From the NCBI RefSeq assembly GCF_018324205.1, contig NZ_AP023356.1, positions 7,942,501 to 8,006,500 of the forward strand: 64,000 nucleotides of DNA, read 5' to 3'. How positions within the stretch are numbered: position 1 is the stretch's first letter; every line of letters starts with the position of its first letter. Below, in pieces: positions 24,799 through 33,304 of this stretch. The stretch is from Actinoplanes ianthinogenes. GTDB taxonomy: Bacteria; Actinomycetota; Actinomycetes; Mycobacteriales; Micromonosporaceae. The position numbers and the translations under genes were made by a program. A model generated the notes under the pieces. It made no database searches, was not told the origin of the DNA, and worked only from the letters and a program-made list of their open reading frames with translations.

Positions 24799-26214
24799 CT
24801 AGTAGGCCGGGGCGGGTTCAGCCGCGGGCGACTTATCCAAAATTTCGGATGTAAGCGGCTTTTTCGAGAGATGGACAACGAGCTTGTACCAGGCGATCGC
24901 CAGCAACCCGTAGACCAGCGTGAACCCGGCCAGCGAAGCGATGACTTCGGCGCTGGTCAGCCCCGGGGAGATCCCGTCAGCCACCTTGGAGATCCCGAAG
25001 GCGAGCCACGGCTGCCGAGCCGTCTCGGTGAAGATCCAGCCGAACGTGTTGGCCGCGGCCGGCAGCAGCGGCGAGAGCAGCAGGATCCGCTTGGCCCAGC
25101 CCGGCACTCCCGCGCCCCTCTGCAGGAAGGCGGGGAGGAGCGGCAGCCGCGACTTCTTCCCGGCGGAGGCCCAGAGGTAATACGCCGCCAGGACCATCCC
25201 GGCGATGCCGGCGCCCATCATCAGCCGGAACGTCCAGAACGCCACCGGAATCATCGGCACGTAGCTCCCCGGGCCGTACTGCGCCACGTACTGCGCCTGG
25301 AGATCGTCGATCCCCTGCACGGTCCCGTCGAAGGATCCGGTGCCCAGAAAGGACAGCAGCCGCGGCACCTCGATGGTCAGGAACGGCTTCTCGTGTCCGA
25401 GCTTCCCGAGCGCGAAGACCGAGAACGGCGCCCCGGTGGTCGTCGAGTACAGCGCCTCCGCGGCCGCCATCTTCATCGGCTGCACCGCCGTCATCACCTT
25501 GCCGAGGTGGTCGCCGGTCAGCGCGGTGAGCGCGCCGCCGATCAGCGTCAGCCAGGCGCCGAGCCGGGCCAGCGTACGGAAACCGGTGTCGGCCGCAAGC
25601 CGCCACACGCCGATGGCGAGCAGCAGGCCTCCGCCCGCCATGGCCGCCCCGGCCATGGTGTGCGGGAACGCCGCGAGCACCACCTCGTTGGTCATCAGCG
25701 CGGAGAAGCTCGTCAGGTGGGCGCGCCCGGTGGTGGCGTCCAGCTCGTAGCCGACCGGGTTCTGCATGAACGAGTTGGCCGCCAGGATGATGTAGGCGGA
25801 GAGCAGGGTCCCGGCCGCGACCACCACGATCGTCGCGGCGTGCAGCTTGCGGGGGAGCCGCTCCCACCCGAAATACCAGAGCGCCAGGAAGGTCGCCTCC
25901 AGGAAGAACGCGAGCATCCCCTCGATCGCGAGGGTCGGCCCGAACACGTCGCCGTAGAACTTGGCGAACGCGCTCCAGCCGAGCCCGAACTGGAACTCCT
26001 GGACGAGCCCGGTGACGACGCCGACCGCGAACGTGACGATCAGCAGCTTGCCGACGAATTTCGTCAGCTCCTGATACTTGCGATTCTCCGTCCGCAACCA
26101 GGTCAGATGCAGTCCCGCCGCAGTCGCCGACAGGCTGATCGACAGCGGCACGAACAGGTAGTGATAGATCGTCACGACGGCGAATTGCAGCCGGGTCAGG
26201 TCGAGCACGTCCAT
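24799..26214 (-). CDS. cydA: Cytochrome bd oxidase subunit I
   Basis: A 471-residue protein with the CydA helices. His18 (VTIYHYLF) fits the heme b595 ligand, the FPHTMAGA segment carries the heme b558 His, and the ETARQPWLAFGI and GDHLGKVMTAVQPMKMAAAE motifs are conserved. The quinol-binding loop is short, as in the actinobacterial/Bacillus type. The enzyme reduces oxygen to water with menaquinol at low oxygen or under stress. It is divergent from a BlaI-type regulator, and no Rex-type palindrome is seen in the shared gap. Confidence 0.95.
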   Translation of the reverse strand: MDVLDLTRLQFAVVTIYHYLFVPLSISLSATAAGLHLTWLRTENRKYQELTKFVGKLLIVTFAVGVVTGLVQEFQFGLGWSAFAKFYGDVFGPTLAIEGMLAFFLEATFLALWYFGWERLPRKLHAATIVVVAAGTLLSAYIILAANSFMQNPVGYELDATTGRAHLTSFSALMTNEVVLAAFPHTMAGAAMAGGGLLLAIGVWRLAADTGFRTLARLGAWLTLIGGALTALTGDHLGKVMTAVQPMKMAAAEALYSTTTGAPFSVFALGKLGHEKPFLTIEVPRLLSFLGTGSFDGTVQGIDDLQAQYVAQYGPGSYVPMIPVAFWTFRLMMGAGIAGMVLAAYYLWASAGKKSRLPLLPAFLQRGAGVPGWAKRILLLSPLLPAAANTFGWIFTETARQPWLAFGISKVADGISPGLTSAEVIASLAGFTLVYGLLAIAWYKLVVHLSKKPLTSEILDKSPAAEPAPAY

Positions 26215-26227
26215 CGGGAAGCCCCCT

Positions 26228-26280
26228 CTACGACTCTTCGTAGTAGATACTACGAGACGTAGTACTACCGGCTCTAGTAG
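26228..26280. promoter_or_regulatory. BlaI-type operator cluster between cydA and blaI-like gene
   Basis: CTACGA-CTCT-TCGTAG lies at 26228-26243 and TACTACG-AGA-CGTAGTA, a perfect 7-bp-arm palindrome, at 26248-26264. It is followed by further TACTA/TAGTA half-sites to 26280. The TACTA/TAGTA core matches what BlaI/MecI-family repressors recognise. It covers both divergent promoters. Confidence 0.8.
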
Positions 26281-26290
26281 GATGGGTCAC

Positions 26291-26641
26291 ATGGCACTAG
26301 GCGATCTCGAACGCGAGGTCATGACGCAGCTCTGGGATGCTCCGGAGGCGCTGACCGTCCGGCAGGTGCACGAAAGAATCAGCCAAAACCGCGACTTGGC
26401 ATATACGACCGTCATGACGGTCCTGGACCGTCTCGCGAAAAAAGAGCTCGTTGTCCAAATAAAAGCGGACAAAGCTTATAAGTACGCCGCCGCGCAGACT
26501 CGCGAGGAGATGACGGCGGCGCTCATGATGGACGCCCTGAGCGCCTCCCCCGATCAGGACGCCGCGCTGGCATACTTCCTCGGTCAGCTGCCCCCCGGCG
26601 CGATCCAAGCCGCCCTGGACGCCACACCGAAAGAGACGTGA
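26291..26641 (+). CDS. BlaI/MecI/CopY family repressor
   Basis: A 116-residue winged-helix protein beginning ALGDLEREVMTQLWD, with RQVHERI, YTTVMTVLDRLAKKELV and a C-terminal dimerisation helix. These are hallmarks of the BlaI/Penicillinase-repressor family. The ATG at 26291 is preferred over 26282 because GGATGG sits at RBS distance. It is followed by an M56 metallopeptidase overlapping by 4 bp, the classic BlaI-BlaR1 pairing, and is divergent from cydABDC. Confidence 0.9.
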   Translation: MALGDLEREVMTQLWDAPEALTVRQVHERISQNRDLAYTTVMTVLDRLAKKELVVQIKADKAYKYAAAQTREEMTAALMMDALSASPDQDAALAYFLGQLPPGAIQAALDATPKET

Positions 26642-27555
26642 CCGCACTCATCCTCGGAGCCCTCGGGCTGACGCTCTCGCTGGTCGTCCCGGGCATCCTG
26701 GCCGGCGCCCGCTGGCCCGACCGCGCGCCGGTCGCCGCCGTCCTGCTCTGGCAGGCCCTCACCCTGACCGCGGTGCTCTGCGCCCTCGGGGTGGTGCTGG
26801 CCGCCCCGGAGGAGCTGACCCGGGCGGCCGGCGCCGACCACCCGTGGACCGTCGCGGCGCTGATCTTCTCCCTCGCGGTGGCGGCCACCATCGTGATCCG
26901 GCTGCTGATCTCGCTGATCAAGGTCTCGGCGCGGGCACGCGCCCGGCGCGAGCGGCACCGGATGCTCGCCGATCTGCTCGACCGCGCCGAACGGCACCGG
27001 GAGCTGGGCGGCGCCGAGGTGCGGGTGCTCGACGGGGCGCTGCCGCTGGCGTACTGCGTGCCCGGCCGGGAGCCGCGGGTGGTGCTCAGCGACGCGGTGC
27101 TGCGGATTCTGGACCGGTCGCAGGTGGACGCCGTGCTGGCACACGAGCAGGCGCACCTGCGGCACCGGCACGAGCTGGTGATGGAGTCGTTCACCGCGTT
27201 CTATCAGGCGGTGCCGCGACCGCTGCGCTCCCGGGCGCCGCTCGACGCGGTGCACCTGCTGCTCGAGATGGTGTCCGACGACGCCGCCCGGCGCCGGGTC
27301 GGTGCGGCCCCACTGCGCGCCGCGCTGGCCCGGTTGTCCGACGCCGTACCCCTCGCGGAGGAGGCCCCGGCCGACCCGGCGGGTGAATCCCGCTCCCGCA
27401 GGCTCGACCGGCTGACCGGTCCGGCGCCCACCTCGAGGACGCTCTCGGTGCTCGCCGGGGTCGCCGCCGCCGGTCTCCTGGTGTTACCTACCGTGATCCT
27501 GGTGGTGCCCTGGCTTGGGCAGGCCCTGGACGCGTGGCCATTTCGCTCACTCTGA
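26638..27555 (+). CDS. M56 family (BlaR1-like) membrane metallopeptidase
   Basis: A 305-residue protein with two N-terminal helices, a third near residue 75, and a zinc site HEQAH at residues 169-173 (AHEQAHLRHRHEL), then a final helix near residue 280. It lacks the extracellular penicillin-binding sensor of BlaR1, as is usual for actinobacterial M56 proteins. It probably cleaves or inactivates the adjacent BlaI-like repressor in response to an unknown membrane or redox signal. Confidence 0.88.
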   Translation: MTALILGALGLTLSLVVPGILAGARWPDRAPVAAVLLWQALTLTAVLCALGVVLAAPEELTRAAGADHPWTVAALIFSLAVAATIVIRLLISLIKVSARARARRERHRMLADLLDRAERHRELGGAEVRVLDGALPLAYCVPGREPRVVLSDAVLRILDRSQVDAVLAHEQAHLRHRHELVMESFTAFYQAVPRPLRSRAPLDAVHLLLEMVSDDAARRRVGAAPLRAALARLSDAVPLAEEAPADPAGESRSRRLDRLTGPAPTSRTLSVLAGVAAAGLLVLPTVILVVPWLGQALDAWPFRSL

Positions 27556-27661
27556 GTATTGGAAGGTGTGCGGGCGGTTTCGCCGCGCGGGCAAGCTTCA
27601 TTTGCCTGCATGATCCGAGTACGGTGGTCCCCGGTTCGGCAGCCCCCCATCGTCCATCCGG

Positions 27662-27803
27662 CCGATCTGACGAGCCACCGCCTAATCGCCGGAGACGGCG
27701 AGCCGGGGACCCAGGTGTGTGGGGTGAAGCCATCGCAACGGTGGCCGGGCGTGCTTCCCGCCCGAACCCGTCAGCTAACCCGGTCGGCGGCCGAGTGGAA
27801 GAA
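27662..27803 (+). ncRNA. ydaO/yuaA-type c-di-AMP riboswitch
   Basis: The leader of the NlpC/P60 gene carries the conserved blocks of this class: GAGCCGGGGACCCA near 27700, GGGGTGAA at 27721-27728, and GCCCGAACCCGTCAGCTAAC at 27760-27779, followed by GGTCGGC and a purine-rich RBS. In actinobacteria such elements switch off cell-wall hydrolase genes at high c-di-AMP. The 5' limit is approximate. Confidence 0.88.
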
Positions 27804-27819
27804 AGGACAACGCACCTAC

Positions 27820-28782
27820 GTGAAGCGCGTACTAGGCGGCCTGCTCGCCGCGGTTGCCGCCGCCGGACTCGTTCTCACCGGACCCGTCGTTGCCCACGCC
27901 ACGCCCTCGCCGTCCAGCGTCGAGGACCAGATCGACAAGCAGTGGAACGAACTCGAGCCGGTGATCGAGGACTACAACGACACCCACGGGAAGCTGCTCA
28001 AGCTGCAGAAGCAGCAGAAGCAGCTGAACAAGACGCTCGCCCCGCTGCAGAAACAGGTCGACGTGGCGCTGGCGGAGGTGCGCGGGCTCGCGTCCGACGC
28101 CTACATGCAGGGTCCGCCGAGCGCCATGGGCGCGATCCTGGGCGGTTCGCCGAACGATCTGACCGAGAAGCTCTCGCTTCTCGAGCAGCTGGCCGCCAAC
28201 CGCCGGGAGTCGATCAGCAGCGTCGTGACGCTGCGCGACAAGTACGCCGCTGACAAGGAGAAACTGGACGCCCTGGCGACCGAGATCGCCACTCGGGACA
28301 CCGACCTCAAGACCAAGAAGTCGGCGATCGAGAAGGAGATCACCTCCCTCCAGAAGCTGCGGCTCAAGGCGTACGGCGACACCGACGACGGTCCGTACAA
28401 GACCGGCCCGTGCCCGGTCGACTACACCAACGACATGGGTGGCCGGGCCGCGCAGCGGGCCTGCGACCTGATCGGCAAGCCCTACGTCTTCGGTTCCGAG
28501 GGCCCGAACAGCTACGACTGCTCGGGTCTGACGAAAGCGGCGTGGGCGGCCGTCGGCGTGCATCTCGAGCACTACACGAAGGATCAGTGGGGTTCCGGGA
28601 AGTCGGTGAGCCGGAGCGAGTTGAAGCCGGGTGACCTGGTCTTCTACTACTCCGACGTGCACCACGTGGCCATCTACATCGGTGGCGGCATGGTGGTGCA
28701 CGCGCCGCACACGGGCGACCACGTGCGGATGGCGACGATCGATCGCGGGCCGATCGCCGGCTATCGCCGGCCCGCGGGCTGA
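27820..28782 (+). CDS. NlpC/P60 peptidoglycan endopeptidase
   Basis: A 320-residue secreted protein. It has a signal peptide to VVAHA (~residue 29), a long coiled coil (~35-190, rich in Lys/Gln/Glu) like RipA/RipC N-termini, and a C-terminal NlpC/P60 domain with Cys234 (NSYDCSGL), His282 (HHVAIYIG) and a third polar residue in VVHAPHTG. It cleaves stem peptides of the wall during growth or division. The GTG at 27820 follows GAAAGGA. The c-di-AMP riboswitch precedes it and a strong terminator follows. Confidence 0.92.
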   Translation: MKRVLGGLLAAVAAAGLVLTGPVVAHATPSPSSVEDQIDKQWNELEPVIEDYNDTHGKLLKLQKQQKQLNKTLAPLQKQVDVALAEVRGLASDAYMQGPPSAMGAILGGSPNDLTEKLSLLEQLAANRRESISSVVTLRDKYAADKEKLDALATEIATRDTDLKTKKSAIEKEITSLQKLRLKAYGDTDDGPYKTGPCPVDYTNDMGGRAAQRACDLIGKPYVFGSEGPNSYDCSGLTKAAWAAVGVHLEHYTKDQWGSGKSVSRSELKPGDLVFYYSDVHHVAIYIGGGMVVHAPHTGDHVRMATIDRGPIAGYRRPAG

Positions 28783-28800
28783 CCCTCCGGTCCAGGTATC

Positions 28801-28838
28801 CGAACCGCTCCCGGCCCGCGCCGGGAGCGGTTCGCTTT
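28801..28838 (+). terminator. Rho-independent terminator of the NlpC/P60 gene
   Basis: Perfect 14-bp arms CGAACCGCTCCCGG (28801-28814) and CCGGGAGCGGTTCG (28821-28834) with a 6-nt loop, followed by CTTTT. It also lies at the end of the convergent MarR gene. Confidence 0.88.
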
Positions 28839-29270
28839 TCAGACCCTTTGCGTACGGCGGGAAGCGCCGGTCAGCACCTTTCGCAACAGCGCCGCCAGTT
28901 GCTCGCGCTCTCCCGCGCTCAGGGGCGCCAGTAACTCGTCCTGGATCGCCGCCGCCCGCTCCGCGAGGTCCCGCGACCGCTCCTGACCGGTCTCGGTCAC
29001 CGTGATGACGTTGCGCCGCCGGTCGCCGGGGTCGGGGGAGCGGGCCACATATCCGTCCTCCTCCAGCTCGTTGAGCGCGCCGACCAGGTCGCTGAGGTGG
29101 ATGCCGGTGCGCCGCCCGAGCGCCGCCTGGCTGGCCGGCCCGTCCGCGATCAGCGACTCCAGCAGCCGGTAGTGATAACCCCGCGCGCCCACCTCGGCGA
29201 ACCCGTCGCCGACCAGCCGGTGTGCGTGCGCGGCGGCCTGGGTGAGCAGCCAGCTCGGCAGTTGATCCAT
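28839..29270 (-). CDS. MarR family transcriptional regulator
   Basis: A 143-residue MarR protein with the winged-helix region ALGRRTGIHLSDLVGALNELEEDGYVARSPDPGDRRRNVITVTETG. It is divergent from an epoxide hydrolase, and the two share a 53-bp gap that contains two CTAACGTTAG palindromes. It likely represses both genes. Confidence 0.87.
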   Translation of the reverse strand: MDQLPSWLLTQAAAHAHRLVGDGFAEVGARGYHYRLLESLIADGPASQAALGRRTGIHLSDLVGALNELEEDGYVARSPDPGDRRRNVITVTETGQERSRDLAERAAAIQDELLAPLSAGEREQLAALLRKVLTGASRRTQRV

Positions 29271-29292
29271 GTGTCCAGCATAACATTGGACG

Positions 29293-29319
29293 AACTAACG
29301 TTAGTTTGTCTAACGTTAG
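29293..29319. promoter_or_regulatory. Twin CTAACGTTAG operators (MarR)
   Basis: Perfect 10-bp palindromes CTAACGTTAG at 29295-29304 and 29310-29319, 15 bp apart. The first extends to AACTAACGTTAGTT (29293-29306). They lie between the MarR and epoxide hydrolase starts, in an AT-rich island. Confidence 0.8.
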
Positions 29320-29323
29320 CCGC

Positions 29324-30397
29324 ATGAACGAATTCCGCGTCCACCTCCCGCAGTCCGAGCTCGACGACCTGACCGACCGGCTCACCCGCACCCGCTGGCC
29401 CGACGAGCTGCCCGGCGCCGGCGACGACTACGGCATCCCCCTGGCCCGGGTCCGCGCCCTCACCGATCGGTGGCTCACCTTCGACTGGCGGGCGCACGAG
29501 GCCGAGCTCAACGCGTACCCGCAGTTCGTCACCGAGATCGGCGGTGACCGGGTCTACTTCATGCACCTGCGCAACGCCGACCCGGACGCCCTGCCGATCG
29601 TGCTCACCCACGGCTGGCCCGGCTCCACGGTCGAGTTCCTGGACGTCGTCGACCGGCTCGCCGAGCACTTCCACGTGGTCGTCCCGGCCATCCCCGGCTT
29701 CGGCCTGTCCGGGCCCACCACCCGGCGCGGCTGGAGCCAGCAGCGGGTCGCCGAGGCCTGGGCCGAGCTGATGAGCCGGCTGGGCTACCGGCGCTACGGC
29801 GCGCAGGGCGGCGACTGGGGCTCCGGCGTCTCCCGGCACCTGGCCGCCGCCGCGCCGGACAACGTGGTCGGCGTGCACGTCAACTACCTGCCCACGCCCG
29901 GCTCGCCGGAGGGTCTGAGCGCCGCCGACCAGGCGCGGCTCGCCAAGACCATGGAGCTGGCGAAAAATCGGCACCCGCACCAGCTGCTGTTCGCCGCCGG
30001 CCCGCAGACCCCGGCCTATGCGCTGAACGACTCGCCGACCGGGCTGCTGGCGTTCTGGGCGGACAAGTTCGACCGGTGGTCCGACCCGGCCACCCCGGTG
30101 CCGGACGATCGGATCCTGGCCGACGTGGCCCACCACTGGTTCCACCGGACCGCCGCGTCGTCCGCCCGGCTGATCAAGGAGAGCGCGGTGAACGTGCCGG
30201 TGACCTGCGCGGCGCCGCTCGGTGTCGCGGTCCTGCCGGGCGACCTCACGCAGTCGGTCCGGCCGCTGGTCGAGCAGCGGTACGACGTGCGGCACTGGAC
30301 GGAGTTCCCGCGAGGTGGGCACTTCGCCGCGCTGGAGGTGCCGGAGCTGTTCGCCGAGGACGTCACGGCGTTCTTCCGCAGCCTCGACAATCGCTGA
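29324..30397 (+). CDS. Epoxide hydrolase, alpha/beta fold
   Basis: A 357-residue protein. The N-terminal EHN domain (FRVHLPQSELDDLTDRLTRTRWPDE) is typical of microsomal-type epoxide hydrolases. The alpha/beta core has the oxyanion motif HGWPGS, the nucleophile Asp in GGDWGS and the catalytic His in GGHFAALE. It opens epoxides to diols. The ATG at 29324 follows the operators. A start at 29306 would lie inside them. Control by the divergent MarR is likely. Confidence 0.9.
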   Translation: MNEFRVHLPQSELDDLTDRLTRTRWPDELPGAGDDYGIPLARVRALTDRWLTFDWRAHEAELNAYPQFVTEIGGDRVYFMHLRNADPDALPIVLTHGWPGSTVEFLDVVDRLAEHFHVVVPAIPGFGLSGPTTRRGWSQQRVAEAWAELMSRLGYRRYGAQGGDWGSGVSRHLAAAAPDNVVGVHVNYLPTPGSPEGLSAADQARLAKTMELAKNRHPHQLLFAAGPQTPAYALNDSPTGLLAFWADKFDRWSDPATPVPDDRILADVAHHWFHRTAASSARLIKESAVNVPVTCAAPLGVAVLPGDLTQSVRPLVEQRYDVRHWTEFPRGGHFAALEVPELFAEDVTAFFRSLDNR

Positions 30398-30601
30398 TCA
30401 CGGTGTCGATCCGGCCACGTCCCGGTCCCCGCCCGCCCAGGGGGGCCTCCCCGAAGACAGTGTGATGCGGAGGCGAGATCGTGCGGGGGCGGGCTGTGGA
30501 CAGCGCGCTGGTGTGGACGACTTGCCGTTGAGCCGGCGGAGATGCTTCTGAGCACCGGCCGGAGGTGGTGGGTGGGGCGGACGCGGGCATAATCGCGTTC
30601 C

Positions 30602-31930
30602 ATGAGCGACGCGTTGATCGAGAGCCTCATCGCGGCGGTGCAGGGTCGCCCCGACGATCTGCCGCTGCGGCTGCACCTGGCCGAGCTGCTGGTTGCGGCC
30701 GGGCGCGGGGCCGAGGCGATCGAGCACGCCGCTCAGGTGCTCAGCCGGGAGCCGGGGAATGCGACGGCCCGGACCCTGATGACGTCCGCGCTGGCCGGCC
30801 CGGCCGCTGCGCCGCCGTCTGCCGCCTCCCTTCCAGCCCCGGATGCCGTGGCACCTTCGACTCCGGCGTCAGCGGAGACGCCGGCCGCCGAGCCGCCGGC
30901 ATCGGAAAGGTCGGCCGCGGAGCCGCCGGCATCGGGGGCGCCGGCCGGGGTCGACTGGGCAGCGATGGAGCAGCAGTTCGGGGACGTGGTCCCGCCGCGG
31001 TTCGCCCGGTCCGGTGACGAGCCGGAGCCGGTGACCGGGCACGGCGACCGGGCCTTCGACGTCGAGCGCTCCACCGTCACCCTCGCCGACGTCGGCGGCA
31101 TGGCCGAGGTCAAGAAGCGTCTCGAGGTCTCCTTCCTCGGCCCGCTGCGCAACCCGAAACTGCGCAGCCTGTTCGGCAAGAGCCTGCGCGGCGGTCTGCT
31201 GCTCTACGGCCCGCCCGGCTGCGGCAAGACGTTTCTGGCCCGGGCGGTCGCGGGCGAGATGGGTGCGGCGTTCATTTCTTTGTCGATCACTGACGTGCTG
31301 CAGATGTGGGTGGGCAGCTCCGAGTGCAACCTGCACGACCTGTTCGAGTCGGCTCGCGGGCACGCCCCGTGCGTCCTGTTCCTCGACGAGATCGACGCGC
31401 TCGGGCACAAGCGCAGCCAGCTGCACTCGTCGGCGATGCGTACCGTGGTGAACCAGCTGCTCACCGAGCTGGACGGCGTGCAGGGCGGCAACGAGGGTGT
31501 GTTCGTGCTGGCCGCGACGAACGCGCCGTGGGACGTGGACGCCGCGCTGCGCCGGCCGGGGCGGCTCGACCGTACCGTGCTGGTGCTGCCCCCGGACGGC
31601 CCGGCGCGGGCCGCGATCATCGAGTTCCACCTGCGCGATCGCCCGGTCGCCGGCGTCGACCTGGCGGCGGTCGCCGCGGCCACCGAGAACTTCTCCGGCG
31701 CCGACCTGGCCCACCTGTGCGAGACGGCCGCCGAGTTCGCGATGCGTGACGCGATCGCCACCGGTGAGATCCGCATGATCAACCAGGCCGACATGCTGGC
31801 CGCCGCCGCGGAGATCCGTCCCTCCACCGACGCCTGGTTCACCACCGCCCGCAACGTGGCGATGTTCGCCAACCAGAGCGGCGAATACGACGATTTGGCC
31901 GCCTACCTCAAGAAACGCAAGTCCCGCTGA
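30602..31930 (+). CDS. TPR-AAA+ ATPase of the FtsH/Cdc48 class
   Basis: A 442-residue protein in three parts. TPR-like helices (~1-60) are followed by a Pro/Ala/Ser linker with repeats of AAEPPASE (~65-120) and one AAA+ domain with GPPGCGKT (Lys209), LFLDEIDA, the arginine-finger segment RRPGRLDRTV and a C-terminal helical part ending in KKRKSR. There is no protease or substrate N-domain. It probably remodels a protein partner selected through the TPR. The next gene encodes another TPR protein with membrane helices, which looks like its partner. Confidence 0.82.
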   Translation: MSDALIESLIAAVQGRPDDLPLRLHLAELLVAAGRGAEAIEHAAQVLSREPGNATARTLMTSALAGPAAAPPSAASLPAPDAVAPSTPASAETPAAEPPASERSAAEPPASGAPAGVDWAAMEQQFGDVVPPRFARSGDEPEPVTGHGDRAFDVERSTVTLADVGGMAEVKKRLEVSFLGPLRNPKLRSLFGKSLRGGLLLYGPPGCGKTFLARAVAGEMGAAFISLSITDVLQMWVGSSECNLHDLFESARGHAPCVLFLDEIDALGHKRSQLHSSAMRTVVNQLLTELDGVQGGNEGVFVLAATNAPWDVDAALRRPGRLDRTVLVLPPDGPARAAIIEFHLRDRPVAGVDLAAVAAATENFSGADLAHLCETAAEFAMRDAIATGEIRMINQADMLAAAAEIRPSTDAWFTTARNVAMFANQSGEYDDLAAYLKKRKSR

Positions 31931-32042
31931 GCCATGACCGCGGCCCCGCTCGCACCTCGGCTCCGGACGCCCCGGGGTGCCTGTTCGCCGGCCCACGGCC
32001 GGTGGGGGAGCCATCAGGTGACGCGGCGACGGTGGGCGTCGG

Positions 32043-33047
32043 GTGACTGAGGCGCGGGCGCGGATCTTCGCCGGGCTGGGCCGGTTCGACCAGGCCGAGA
32101 CCGAGGTGCGCCGCGCCTTGCTGGACCGCCCCGGTGACCCTGAACTGCTCACGCTGCTCGCCTCGGTGCTCCGGCTGGCCGGGAGGCACGACGACGCGCT
32201 CGCCGCCGCGGACGCCGCGATCGCGGCGGGACCCGCTGGGGCGGGGGCTCATGCGGAACGTGCGGAGAATCTGATCGTGCTCACGCGTACCGAAGAAGCC
32301 GTCGCGGCCGCGAGCGAAGCGGCGCGGTTGCGTCCCGGCGAACCGGAGATGCACCGCGTGCTGGCCCGCGCCCACGCCGCGGCGCGGGATTTCGCGCGGG
32401 CCCGCCTTGCGGCCCGGACCGCGGTCGCCTTCGATCCGCGGTCGGTGCCGAGCCTGCTCACGCTCGCCGAGGTGGAGCGGGTCGCGGGCCGCCGCCGGGC
32501 CGCCACCCGAGCCACCCGGGCGGCCCTGGCCGAGGATCCGGAGAGCCCCGCCGGGCGCTGGCTGATCGCGCTGCTCGACGCGGAACGCCTGCACGTCGGC
32601 GCCGCCATGCGCGGCCTCCGGGAACTGGCCGCCGATCATCCGGCCCGGCTCGGCGGCGAGGCCCTGGCCTGGCCGATCGTCGGCGTGCTGGCCGGGCTGC
32701 GGCGCGGAGTGGCGGCCGGGATCCCGCTGGTCCTGGCGATGCTTCTCGCGGCCGTGCGGTGGCCGCTCGCGGAGCTGCTCGCGCGGGGGATCGCGCTGGT
32801 CGCGGGGGTCGTGATGGTCGCCTTCGCGGCCCGGGTGCTGCTGCCCGCCGGGCGCCTGCCCTGGCGGTGCCTGCGGTTCCTGCCGCGACGCGCGGTGATC
32901 ATCGGATTGGTCACGGTGGGCCTGTCGGTCACGCTCCTTCTTGCGTACGCGGTGAGCGCCCAGTGGCAGCCCCTCGCCGCGGCCGCCGTCCTGTGGCTCG
33001 TCTCGGTGGCGAGCGGGGTGCGGGGAACGTCACTATCGGCCCGATGA
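32043..33047 (+). CDS. TPR membrane protein, partner of the AAA+ ATPase
   Basis: A 334-residue protein starting at a GTG. Residues ~1-190 form about five TPR units (RFDQAETEVRRALLDRPGDPELLTLLASVLRLAGRHDDAL...). Residues ~215-330 hold about four hydrophobic helices with Arg-rich turns. It follows the AAA+ gene by 112 bp on the same strand. Shared TPRs and order suggest a two-component machine at the membrane. I know of no assigned function for this pair. Confidence 0.7.
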   Translation: MTEARARIFAGLGRFDQAETEVRRALLDRPGDPELLTLLASVLRLAGRHDDALAAADAAIAAGPAGAGAHAERAENLIVLTRTEEAVAAASEAARLRPGEPEMHRVLARAHAAARDFARARLAARTAVAFDPRSVPSLLTLAEVERVAGRRRAATRATRAALAEDPESPAGRWLIALLDAERLHVGAAMRGLRELAADHPARLGGEALAWPIVGVLAGLRRGVAAGIPLVLAMLLAAVRWPLAELLARGIALVAGVVMVAFAARVLLPAGRLPWRCLRFLPRRAVIIGLVTVGLSVTLLLAYAVSAQWQPLAAAAVLWLVSVASGVRGTSLSAR

Positions 33048-33068
33048 ATCTTGCACGCCTGGCAAGAT
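33048..33068. terminator. Short hairpin directly after the TPR gene
   Basis: ATCTTGC (33048-33054) and GCAAGAT (33062-33068) are perfect arms around 7 nt, starting on the base after the stop codon. There is no T-run, so termination is uncertain. Confidence 0.4.
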
Positions 33069-33304
33069 CGCCGGATGCTGTGCGTCATGGTTGATTCAGG
33101 TTCCGCTTGAGCGGTGGACACCGGGACTTTGCCGTTCTGCTGAACCCGCAGGTCAGGACCGGTGTTGCGAGCCGGTACTAGGGTCACCCCGGTGTCCCGT
33201 CATATCGCCCTCCTCCCGCGATGTAGCGACTTTTCTCTATTTATCGGGCCGGTGCCGCGCTACCTCCCGTTCCCTTTCCGTTCTTCGTCGCCGAGGAGCC
33301 TGGC

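Noticed and set aside
26215..26290. Rex-type redox operator upstream of cydA
   Set aside because: No TTGTGA-N6-TCACAA-like palindrome was found. The symmetric sequences present are of the BlaI TACTA/TAGTA kind.
31934..32050. 38-codon frame between the AAA+ and TPR genes
   Set aside because: No RBS and no recognisable content. More likely untranslated spacer.
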